DNA of 64,000 bases, taken from the NCBI GenBank assembly GCA_036488875.1, contig DASXGW010000001.1:372001-436000 (forward strand), given 5' to 3'. The DNA is from Candidatus Baltobacteraceae bacterium (lineage in GTDB: Bacteria > Vulcanimicrobiota > Vulcanimicrobiia > Vulcanimicrobiales > Vulcanimicrobiaceae). The position numbers were made by a program, and so were the translations under genes. Shown here piece after piece: positions 25,013 through 34,100 of this stretch (position 1 is the stretch's first letter; each line of letters starts with the position of its first letter). Below the pieces are notes generated by a model, which was given only the letters and a program-made list of their open reading frames with translations, did not search any database and was not told where the DNA came from.

Positions 25013-25891
25013 GTGCCCGACGCTCCGGAAGTTCGCGAGCTGCACGAAGCAGCGACCGCAGCGTCAATCGCCGCTGATTATTTAGCGCTCGCAGATCTCG
25101 CGCGTCAAATGATCCAACTGAGCGAGCGCACGCAGGACGCGCGCGGCGTGGCTTGGGGGCGTTACTTCTCCGGCGTCGCTTTCTATCAGCGCAGCGACGG
25201 TCCGGCGGCGCAGCGCGAGTTTCGGACCTCGCGCGACCTCTTCGAAAAGATCGGCGATCGCGAAGGCGTGGCGCGAGGCATGCTCGGACTTGCGGTCGTC
25301 GCGCTCGACATCGACGCCGACGTTGACCAAGCGCGTCATCTGTACGATTTAGCCGCACCGATTTTGCGCGCTGTGGGCGACAGTCGCGGGCTGGGCAACG
25401 TTCTCGGTAACCTCGGCGAAATTTGCCGGCTCGAGGGCAGTCCCGGCAAAGCCGAAGGATACGCGGCCGAAGCGCTGGAGCTTTTTCGCGAATCGGACAA
25501 CCACGCGCTAGCCGGATGGCAGCTCACCAACATCGCGCATTTTCGCTTGCTGCTTCGCGACGAAGTCGGCGCGATCGACTGCATGCACGAAGCCTACGAA
25601 GAGCTCTCGCAAGACCCCGTTCCGCGTTGGATCGCGTGGTACTTCGATACGTGGTTCATCATCGCGGCGACCCTGGGCCACTGGGAAAAAGCCGCACAGA
25701 TCTATGCATTCTCCAATCGCTACCGCGACGAGCACAGCGCGCCGCGCTATCAGGGAATCCTTCCGTGGTTTTCGGGGCCCGTCGAGCAGCTCTCGCAGAA
25801 CATCGGCGACGACGAGCTGCCCAAACTGTTCGACGCGGGCGAAGTGTTAACGGTCGACACCGCGATAGCGCTCGTTTTTGAAATTGTTTGA
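25013..25891 (+). CDS. TPR protein resembling the C-terminal part of AfsR/LuxR-type regulators
   Basis: The 292-residue, all-helical protein has TPR-like units (GVAWGRYFSGVAFYQ, RGLGNVLGNLGEICRLEG, AEGYAAEALELFRES). It ends VDTAIALVFEIV, similar to the tail after the TPRs in large STAND regulators. It has no DNA-binding or ATPase domain, so it probably acts as a protein-protein adaptor. It starts with GTG 25013, one base after the gnd stop, implying co-transcription with gnd. Confidence 0.65.
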   Translation: MPDAPEVRELHEAATAASIAADYLALADLARQMIQLSERTQDARGVAWGRYFSGVAFYQRSDGPAAQREFRTSRDLFEKIGDREGVARGMLGLAVVALDIDADVDQARHLYDLAAPILRAVGDSRGLGNVLGNLGEICRLEGSPGKAEGYAAEALELFRESDNHALAGWQLTNIAHFRLLLRDEVGAIDCMHEAYEELSQDPVPRWIAWYFDTWFIIAATLGHWEKAAQIYAFSNRYRDEHSAPRYQGILPWFSGPVEQLSQNIGDDELPKLFDAGEVLTVDTAIALVFEIV

Positions 25892-25928
25892 TAAAGGTCT
25901 CTAACCCCGCAAAGAAAACATCGGTGGA

Positions 25929-26399
25929 ATGGAGACCTCATCGACTGCGCGTTCAGGCACTCTCGCAATAGTTACCGGCGGCCTCATCGTCGGTTGCTTA
26001 GACTTAGCGTACGCGATCGTGGTCTACAGCCCAAAAGCGCCGATTCTGATCCCGCAAACGATTGCGAGCGGTATCCTGGGAGCGGCTTCGTACGCCGGTG
26101 GAGCGTCATCGGCCGTGCTGGGCGTCGTCTGCCATTTCTTCATCGCGTTTTGCGTCGCCACCGTGTACTATTTGGCGAGTCGCAAGCTGCCATTTCTGGT
26201 AACGAGCGCCGTGCCGTGGGGAATGGCGTACGGATTGATGGTGTATTGCGTGATGCACGGACTCGTGTTGCCGCTTTCCAACGCCGCGCACCGGCCGATT
26301 CCGCCGGTGTACGTCATTACCGAGTTCATCGAGCACGCCTTTTTCGTCGGGCTTCCGGTGGCGCTAACGACGCGCTATTTTACGGGACGCGCGCGATAG
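25929..26399 (+). CDS. Small membrane protein (YagU/DUF1440-like)
   Basis: The 156-residue protein has four hydrophobic segments (GTLAIVTGGLIVGCLDLAYA, an AVLGVVCHFFIAFCVATVYY stretch, a VPWGMAYGLMVYCVMHG stretch, and a C-terminal one). The conserved-looking CHFFIAFCVA and YGLMVYCVMH phrases resemble small YagU-type inner membrane proteins. No function is established. It overlaps the convergent hydrolase gene by 20 bp. Confidence 0.6.
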   Translation: METSSTARSGTLAIVTGGLIVGCLDLAYAIVVYSPKAPILIPQTIASGILGAASYAGGASSAVLGVVCHFFIAFCVATVYYLASRKLPFLVTSAVPWGMAYGLMVYCVMHGLVLPLSNAAHRPIPPVYVITEFIEHAFFVGLPVALTTRYFTGRAR

Positions 26400-27255
26400 C
26401 GCTCTCGAGTGCAGCCTCGAACTCGCGCGGGCGATCGATCATGACGAAGTGCCGCGACGGCTGGATCAAGATCACCTTGCCGCGTTTAGTGTGCGCTACC
26501 CAGGCCTGATAGGCGTGAAGTTTCGCGGCAGGCGTTTTGAAGGTGCCGTAGGGGTCGATGACCGGGTCGAACGGGATAATGGCGGTGAAGGGCGCGTCGA
26601 TTTTATATAGCTGCGGCGTGAGATCGAGTAAGAGCGCCGCGCGCATCCACGCCACGATGGCTTGAGGATCGCTGCGGCCGGCGAGCGCCGTCATCGCCGC
26701 AACGTCCGCTTTTCGGGTGATGGTGTATTGCAGCATGTTGTCGTGAAGAGCAGACGCAAGCTGGGCTTGCGAACTCTTTTCGTATGGTGCGACCGACCGG
26801 GCGACGGCAGCATCGCGCTGCTTCTGCGTCGGTGCTTCGGGATAACCGCCTTCGACGGTGACGATGTTGGCTGCGTCGCTTCGGTACGTCTCGGCGAACA
26901 TCACGGTGATCGTGCCGCCCAGGCTGTGGCCGATGACTGTCACGTTCGTCAGCCGGCGAGACGTGATGAGCGTGTGAATCGACTCGACGGCTCGCCGCAT
27001 CAGATCCTCGCCCCGGACCATCGGCCGGCCGTCGAAGCCGGGAAGCGCCAGGGTGAATACATCGTACTTTGGAGCGAGTGCGGCGATTTGCCGGTCCCAG
27101 ATCCAGGGTCCGCACGACAAGCACGGCACGAAGATCAACGGACGCGCGTGCGGCTTACCATATTCGGCGACGTGAGTGATACCCACATCAAATGTCGCGC
27201 GCGGCGCCGGCGTTGCAACGCCGGCGAAGAGCAGGGCAGCGACAGCGAGCATCAC
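26380..27255 (-). CDS. Exported alpha/beta-hydrolase
   Basis: This 291-residue protein has a short signal peptide (MLAVAALLFAGVATPAPRA). The hydrolase core shows the nucleophile elbow VIGHSLGGTITV, an Asp in IPFDPVID as the likely acid, and a C-terminal His in PSRHFVMIDRP. The substrate class (ester, lactone or peptide) cannot be assigned. It starts at GTG 27255 or the adjacent ATG 27252, nine bases after the stop of the Spy-like gene, so both are likely one transcript. Confidence 0.8.
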   Translation of the reverse strand: MMLAVAALLFAGVATPAPRATFDVGITHVAEYGKPHARPLIFVPCLSCGPWIWDRQIAALAPKYDVFTLALPGFDGRPMVRGEDLMRRAVESIHTLITSRRLTNVTVIGHSLGGTITVMFAETYRSDAANIVTVEGGYPEAPTQKQRDAAVARSVAPYEKSSQAQLASALHDNMLQYTITRKADVAAMTALAGRSDPQAIVAWMRAALLLDLTPQLYKIDAPFTAIIPFDPVIDPYGTFKTPAAKLHAYQAWVAHTKRGKVILIQPSRHFVMIDRPREFEAALESAIARVP

Positions 27256-27264
27256 AGTGGGCGC

Positions 27265-27648
27265 TTAGGGACAGCGTTGATGCTGCGGCGCCTCGCTGCG
27301 TTGCTGTTGACGTTCTTGGCGGTACGCCTCGACCTGCTGCGGCGTCAGGACTGCCAAGATGCTTTGGCGCAGCTGGCGGTTGGCTTCCATATCGAGCGGC
27401 GAACCGGCGGGATGCGCTTGCGAGTACTGTCCGATCAGCGCCTGAATCTGGCTCTGCTGCTGCGGCGTCAAACCCAGCGACGCGAAACGGCGCATCAAGC
27501 GACTATAGAGCTGCTGCTCCGAGGGCGTCACGCGCGGATGGTTCTGCCCGCACTGCGGGGCGCCTTGAGGCGGTGTCTGCGCGAACGCATTGCCCGCGCT
27601 GCTCAACGCCAGAATTGAAAAAATAAGGCCGGTGAGTAAAGTCTTCAT
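27265..27648 (-). CDS. Small periplasmic Spy/CpxP-like protein
   Basis: ATG 27648 has AGGAG just upstream and opens a signal peptide ending AFAQ. The 127-residue product then has two LTPQQ motifs (LGLTPQQQSQIQALI and VLTPQQVEAYRQ), the hallmark of Spy/CpxP-type periplasmic chaperones, and is Gln-rich and helical. It also contains two cysteines (QCGQ and RCP at the end). Spy proteins guard against envelope protein misfolding or metal stress. The frame extends 49 codons upstream but without a signal there. Confidence 0.7.
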   Translation of the reverse strand: MKTLLTGLIFSILALSSAGNAFAQTPPQGAPQCGQNHPRVTPSEQQLYSRLMRRFASLGLTPQQQSQIQALIGQYSQAHPAGSPLDMEANRQLRQSILAVLTPQQVEAYRQERQQQRSEAPQHQRCP

Positions 27649-27760
27649 ACGCTCCTGTTCAGTACCCTCGCTTACCCGCCTGTGGCCTCGCATTAGAGGT
27701 CGATGTGAATAAGGGTGCCGAAATTCCCGCGCTGTCTTTTTGCCCAGAATAGGAGCGCCT

Positions 27761-30700
27761 GTGGTCGTAGTTCGTGCGCTATTGACGTGCAGCATCTTTC
27801 TCGCTGCCGCTGCGTTTTTTCCGCATCCGGCGGCGGCAGCGCCGCTGCTGCTCCAGAGCCCGACCGTCAGCCGCTCGCAGATCGCATTCGTCTACGCCGG
27901 CGACATCTGGGTGGTGGGGCGCGAGGGCGGACAAGCGCGCCGTTTGATCACCGGCTACAATCTCGCCAGCGCACCATACTTTTCGCCCGACGGTTCAAAA
28001 ATCGCGTTCAGCGCGAACTACGACGGGCGCGTCAGCGTCTACGTCGTGCCGGCCGGCGGCGGACAGCCCAAGCGCCTCACGTACCATCCGTTGGCCGACG
28101 TCACGGTCGGTTGGACGCAAGACGGCTCGCGCGTGCTGTTCCGTTCGGGGCGCAACAGCGCGACCGACGCGCGCCAACTCTACACGATCCCCGCGACCGG
28201 CGGCCTTGCGACGATGCTGCCGCTCAACGACGCGCAAGTCGGTTCGTATTCACCCGACGGCACGCACTTCGCCTACGTTCCCAACGGGCAATGGGAACCG
28301 TACTGGCGCGACTATCGCGGTGGACAGCACACGCCCATTTGGGTTGCCAATCTTGCCGACTCATCGGTCAAGCGCGTTCTCAACGACAACGTCAACTATG
28401 ACGATCCGATGTGGATCGGCGATTCGATCTACTACCTCTCCGACCGCGACGGCTCGTTCTCGCTGTACGCCTACGACACGCGAACCGGGAACTCGTCGAG
28501 GCTCGTCGACAACCGCAACGGGTTCGACATCGTTTCCGCATCGGCCAACGACGGCGAGATCGTGTATTCCCAGTTCGACTCGATCCATCTTTACGATCCC
28601 GCCTCGCGTAGCGATCGTCACGTGCCGATTACGATCGCCGACGAACTGCCCAACGTGCGGCCGCACTGGATAAAAGTGGCAAAAGAGATCGACAACGCGC
28701 AGATCTCGCCGACGGGCGTGCGTGCCGTCTTTGAAGCGCACGGCGAGATCCTGACGGTACCGACCGAGCACGGCGACATCCGCAATCTCACGCAAACGCC
28801 CGGCGCCGCGGAACGCGATCCGGCGTGGTCGCCCAACGGCAAGTACATCGCGTACTTTTCCGACGCAACCGGCGAGTACACGTTGCGCATCAAGGATCAA
28901 AAAGGTCAAAAGCCGGCGAGAACGATCCAACTGGAACCGCGACCGTCGTACTATTACACGCCGACGTGGTCGCCGGACAGCAAGAAGATCGCGTATCTCG
29001 ACAAGCATCTCGGCATGTACTACATCGACGTGTCGGCAGAGCATCCCGTACCGGTGAAGTTTGACGCGCAGCGCCTCGAGAATTTCGGCGCCAGCTTCGA
29101 TGCGGTCTGGTCGCCCGATAGCCGTTATATCGCCTATACGATCGGGCAACCCAACTTCTTGAATGCGGTGTACGTCTACGATACCAAGGCGGCGCGTGCG
29201 TACGAGATTACCGACGGGATGAGCGATTCGACGCATCCGGCCTTCGACGCATCGGGGAAATACCTGTACTTCCTTGCGAGTACGAACACCGGCTTCAACA
29301 CGGCCGGATTGGACATGGAATCGGACGAGCGTCCGACCACGAGCAGCGTGTACGCCGTCGTTTTGCAAAAGTCGCAGCAATCACCGGTCGCGCCCGAAAG
29401 CGACGAGGAGACCGCAGGCAGCTCCGATGAGCCCGAAGATTCCGACACTCCGGCGCCTTCGGCGAAAGCATCAGCGAAGGCTTCGCCGAAGCCCAAACCG
29501 TCGCCGGAGATCGATTTCAACGATATCGGGCAGCGCATCGTATCGCTGCCGATACCGCAGGCGAACTACGTCTCGCTTCAGGCGGCGGGCAAGGGTCGCA
29601 TTCTTCTGGGTCAAGCACCGGTAACGAGCGTATTGCCGACGCCTCCGCTGATCTCCGTCATTGCGTTCGACACGTCGTCGCGCAAGACGCAGACGCTCGC
29701 GACGAAGGTCGAAGGGTTCATCGTTTCGTCCAACGGCAAGAAGATGCTGCTCCAGGCCCCCGGCGACGACGACGCCGACAAGTGGTCGATCGTTTCGACC
29801 GAAGAGGCGGCCAAGGACGACGACGGATCGCTCGACCTCAGCGACCTCGAGGTGTACTCCGTTCCGCACGAGGAGTGGGCCCAGATGTATCGCGAGACGT
29901 GGCGGATCGAGCGCGACTTTTTCTACGATCCGCACTATCACGGGCTCGACATCGCAGCCGCGCAACGGCGTTTTTCGGTGTTTCTTCCGGGCCTTGCCTC
30001 GCGCGACGACTTCACCTATTTGACGCAACGGATGATCGGCTATTTGGAAGTCGGGCATCTGTGGGTGAACGGGCCCGAGCCGACCGTCGATAAGGTGTCG
30101 GTCGGGATGCTCGGCGCGGATTATACCGTCGCCAACGGGCGTTTCCGCTTCGCCAAGATCTACAGCGGCGAAAACTGGAACCCGCAAATGCGCGCGCCGC
30201 TCACGCAGCCGGGCCTCGACGTCAACGTCGGCGACTATTTACTGGCGGTTAACGGAAAGCCCGTGCGCGCGGATCGCGAAGTCTACGCGGCGTTCGAAGA
30301 GACCGCCGGCAAGCAAACGACCATCACGGTCGGACCGAATCCCAACGGAACGGGCGCGCACGACGTGACCGTGATACCGCTCGCGAGCGAGCGCGCGTTG
30401 CGCTATCGCGATTGGATCGACCAAAACCGGCGCACCGTGGATCGTTTGAGCGGCGGCCGCATCGGCTACGTCCACTTGCCCGACACGGAGTATGGCGGGT
30501 TCACCAACTTCAACCGCTACTACTTCGCGCAAGTCGGCAAAGAAGGCATCATCCTCGACGAGCGCTACAATCACGGTGGCCAACTCGCCGACTACATCAT
30601 CGACGTCCTCAGCCGCAAAACGCGGGCGGTCATCAAGTCGCGCGACGGGAAAAGTTATACCGATCCGCCGCTTGCAATTACCGGACCAAAGATCATGCTC

Positions 30701-31075
30701 ATCAATCAGTACGCGGGATCGGGCGGCGACGCTATGCCGTGGCTATTCCGTCAGGCGGAGATCGGTCCGCTCGTCGGCGTGCGCACCTGGGGCGGACTCG
30801 TCGGCATAGGCGGCTATCCGACCTTGATGGATGGCGGCGCCGTGATGGCACCGCGCATTGCGATCGGCGGACTACACGGCCAGTGGGAAGTCGAAGGACA
30901 CGGCGTCGCACCCGACCTCGAGGTGCAAGAAGATCCGGCGCACTACCGCCGCGGCGATGACAATCAGCTCGAAGCCGCGGTGAATCTGGGGCTGAAGATG
31001 CTGCGCGAACATCCGATTCCGCAGTATCCGATTCCGCCGTATCCCAACCACAATCCGGAGTTGCCGCCGCAATGA
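27761..31075 (+). CDS. Tricorn-type protease (propellers, PDZ, S41 peptidase), exported
   Basis: GTG 27761 is five bases after AGGAG and gives a clean signal peptide ending AAAAP; upstream TTG 27740 has no such site. The roughly 1104-residue protein has WD/PD40-type blades over its first 550 residues (SPDGSKIAFS, SPNGKYIAYF, SPDSKKIAYL). An acidic Pro/Ser/Ala/Lys low-complexity linker lies near 29395-29510. A PDZ domain (GLDVNVGDYLLAVNGKPV) and the S41 core follow. The nucleophile Ser lies in INQYAGSGGDAMPW and the tail is Pro/Tyr-rich. Archaeal tricorn degrades peptides released by the proteasome; this exported bacterial form probably cleaves peptides outside the cytoplasm. Confidence 0.88.
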   Translation: MVVVRALLTCSIFLAAAAFFPHPAAAAPLLLQSPTVSRSQIAFVYAGDIWVVGREGGQARRLITGYNLASAPYFSPDGSKIAFSANYDGRVSVYVVPAGGGQPKRLTYHPLADVTVGWTQDGSRVLFRSGRNSATDARQLYTIPATGGLATMLPLNDAQVGSYSPDGTHFAYVPNGQWEPYWRDYRGGQHTPIWVANLADSSVKRVLNDNVNYDDPMWIGDSIYYLSDRDGSFSLYAYDTRTGNSSRLVDNRNGFDIVSASANDGEIVYSQFDSIHLYDPASRSDRHVPITIADELPNVRPHWIKVAKEIDNAQISPTGVRAVFEAHGEILTVPTEHGDIRNLTQTPGAAERDPAWSPNGKYIAYFSDATGEYTLRIKDQKGQKPARTIQLEPRPSYYYTPTWSPDSKKIAYLDKHLGMYYIDVSAEHPVPVKFDAQRLENFGASFDAVWSPDSRYIAYTIGQPNFLNAVYVYDTKAARAYEITDGMSDSTHPAFDASGKYLYFLASTNTGFNTAGLDMESDERPTTSSVYAVVLQKSQQSPVAPESDEETAGSSDEPEDSDTPAPSAKASAKASPKPKPSPEIDFNDIGQRIVSLPIPQANYVSLQAAGKGRILLGQAPVTSVLPTPPLISVIAFDTSSRKTQTLATKVEGFIVSSNGKKMLLQAPGDDDADKWSIVSTEEAAKDDDGSLDLSDLEVYSVPHEEWAQMYRETWRIERDFFYDPHYHGLDIAAAQRRFSVFLPGLASRDDFTYLTQRMIGYLEVGHLWVNGPEPTVDKVSVGMLGADYTVANGRFRFAKIYSGENWNPQMRAPLTQPGLDVNVGDYLLAVNGKPVRADREVYAAFEETAGKQTTITVGPNPNGTGAHDVTVIPLASERALRYRDWIDQNRRTVDRLSGGRIGYVHLPDTEYGGFTNFNRYYFAQVGKEGIILDERYNHGGQLADYIIDVLSRKTRAVIKSRDGKSYTDPPLAITGPKIMLINQYAGSGGDAMPWLFRQAEIGPLVGVRTWGGLVGIGGYPTLMDGGAVMAPRIAIGGLHGQWEVEGHGVAPDLEVQEDPAHYRRGDDNQLEAAVNLGLKMLREHPIPQYPIPPYPNHNPELPPQ

Positions 31076-31099
31076 AAGTTCGCCGCCGAGTGGCAGCCG

Positions 31100-31168
31100 C
31101 GCCTGCCCTTCGACTTCGCTCGCTGCGCTCGCTACGCTCAGGATGACAATGCTTGGCTCAAGATGACA
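31100..31168 (+). repeat. Dispersed repeat, copy 4, with second tail; encodes the Lhr C-terminus
   Basis: The core (31100-31148) has the variant centre CGCTCGCTGCGCTCGCTACG and ends CTCAGGATGACA. A diverged tail GGCTCAAGATGACA lies at 31155-31168. The opposite strand reads the last Lhr codons (VILSQALSS) and its stop inside this repeat. Confidence 0.85.
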
Positions 31169-34100
31169 TTGTCAGTTGAGGGCAGGTAGGCGTTGACGAT
31201 TGTGAGGGGATCGTAGGCGGAGATTTCGGGGAGCGCATCGGCGGCGTTTTCACGGCGTACTGCGCGCAGCGCGTCGACGGCGTCGGGTAACGCATACTGT
31301 TCGCCGACGATCGACGCGATAAACCGGCCGCCGCGAATTTCGCCTCGCGCTTCTAAGCGACGCAACGCGTGCAGCACCTCGCGCCACGGTGCTGCGATCG
31401 ATTCGCGCGCGGCGACGTCGCGGAAAACGACGCCCCAGCGCGCGAGCAGCCGGCGCGCGAACGATTCGGCGTCGACGGCGTCGGTCACGCCAACCAGGCG
31501 CGTCCAGCGGCCGCCCGACGAACGCGGACGCGCGCGCAGACCTTTTTCCCCCAAGCGGCGTTTGGCGTCGATGAGCGAGCGCAGCGCGTCGAAACCGTCG
31601 GCGGTCACGAGTCCGGCCGCGACGAGCTGCCACAACGCTTCCTCGACTTCAGCCGCAAGCCGTTTTGCGCCGCGCACGATCTCCGCGAAGAACGGGGCGC
31701 CCCGCCGATCGATTTCGGCGAGCACGTCGATCGCGGCGTGCGAAAGGCCTTCCGGTTCGCTCGGACGCCGCACGACGAGCTCGTCGGAGTCGACGCGCGT
31801 GAACAGCGAGATCGGCGCGAGTTTGGTCGGGCGAACTCGGCGTTTGCGGTCTTCGTCGACGGGCGTGAGCGCCGGATGCGGCGTGAGGCGTCCCCACATC
31901 ACTTCACCCGAATAGCAGAGCCGGTCGAGAAACTCGCTCTTATAGCCCGCGACGCGCTTGGGTAGAATCTGTGCCTCCCACGCGGCGGCGGGGATTTCGT
32001 AGCCTTCGAGCTGGCGAATGACTTGCAGCGTTCCGTCGATGCCGTGCAGACGAGACACGGGCGCGACGTGCTGCCAGCGATAGAGGAAGCGCGCGTAGAT
32101 GTCGGTCGTTACCGGTTCGATCTCGCGCCGGAGCTGTCCGATGGTCAGGCGATGGATGCGCGCGAGCACGCGGCGATTGCACCACTCCTCGTCGCCGTCT
32201 TTGCTGCGGAAGCGACCGCGCAGAACCTGGCCTTCGGTTTCGAGTTTGATCATCGACGCCGTCACGGCTTCGTCGTCGACGCCGAGCGTCGTTGCGAGCT
32301 CGGACACCGTTACCGGACCGCTGCACTCCAGCCAGCCGCGCACGATTTCCGTGAGCGCCTCCTGCGGATGTTCCGGAACGCTCATGCCGGGAACGGCTGC
32401 GATTTCGGGCGTTAGCTGGATGTCGCCGTAAGCCTTGCGCACGAGGTCAAGACGCTCCGCGCAGACCCAATATTCGCCTGCCCTTCGACTTCGCGCCCCT
32501 TGGGCGCTACGCTCAGGATGACAAAGCAGAGCAGCACGCCTTTGCTCTGTTAGCGTGTGAAACCACTCTTGCCAGGCTGGGATTGGTGGCACCACGACCA
32601 GTGTTGCCAAGGCGTCGTGGAGTTCTTCGGCGTCGCGAACGACCGGCCACGATTCTTGCGCGACTTCGGCGATGGCGGCGGGATCCAAGATGCCGGCGCC
32701 GTCGAAATCGGTGCGCGTCATGCGACGCAGCTGGACGGCGCGGGTACGGCGTTCTTCAAGCGGCGCGTCGTCGAGATACGCAAACGGATTGGCGTTGAGG
32801 ATCTCGTGGCTGAACTGCGACGGCTCGGGGGTGTCGACGGCGACCGTGCGAATCGTTCCCCGCTCGATCCCGCCCAGAATCGCGGTGAGACCGTCGAGAT
32901 CCATGGCTTCGTGCAGACAGTTCTCGATCGTCTCGCGGACGAGCACGTGATCGGGAATGCGAATCGGGCCGGTGAGATTCTCGGGACACGCGACTTGATC
33001 GGGGAAGACCGACGCGAGCAGATCGTCGGCGCGCATGCGCAGCAACTGCGGGGCGACTTTGCGTCCGCCGCGCTGCCGTAAGATCGCCAGCGATCGCATG
33101 GCGTTCCAGCGCCAGCGCGCCTCGAACATCGGCGCGGGCAGCAGCGCTTGCGTGAGCACCTTTTCGACGCTGGCGGACTTGATGTATTCGAACACAGCGT
33201 CGAGCGGAAACGCGTGCTGCTCGGCGAGCGAAATGCAGATGCCGTTATCGGTGGCCGCGGCTTGCAGCTCGAAGTTGAAGCCGACGCAGAAGCGCTTGCG
33301 CAGCGCGAGTCCCCACGCGCGGTTGATGCGCGCGCCGAACGGTGCGTGAATGATGAGCTGCATCCCGCCGCCTTCATCGAAGAAGCGTTCGGCGACGATG
33401 GTGTCGCAAGTGGGAACCACGCCCAGCGACGCTTTTCCGACGCGCACGTAGTTGACGATCTGTTCGGCACCCGCGCGGTCGACGCCGCACTCGTTTTCCA
33501 GTAACGCGAGCGCTTTGTCGTCGGAAAGCTCGTCGATGGCCCGGCGCAAGCCGGAGACTTCTTCGGAGAGCTCGATCGTACGGCCCAAGCCTTCGCCGTT
33601 CCAGAACGGCACGGTCGGCGGCGCGCCGTGGGCGTCTTCCACGCGCACCGTGCCGGCCTCGACGCGGCGAATCTTCCACGAGGTGGTGCCGAGCAAGAAG
33701 ATGTCGCCGGCCAGGCTTTCGATGGCGAAGTCTTCGTCCAGCGTGCCGACGAGGTGGCCGTCGGGCTCGGCGATCACGCGATAGTTCGCGACTTCGGGAA
33801 TCGCGCCGCCGCACGTAATCGCGGCAAGGCGCGCGCCGCGTCGCGCGCGCAGCACGCAGTTGACGCGATCGTAGTGCAAGAACGTGCCGCTTCGTCCGCG
33901 CGAAGTGGCGATGCCGTCGGCGAGCATCGAGACGACCTCGTCGAAATCTTTGCGCGGAAGCTCGCGGTAGGGATACGCGGTGCGCACGAGCGCGAAGAGC
34001 TCGTCGTCTTTCCAGTCGCGCGTCGCGCACGCGGCGACGATCTGCTGCGCGAGAATGTCGAGCGGGGCGTTGGGGATGCAGAGCTTGTCCATTTCGCCGC

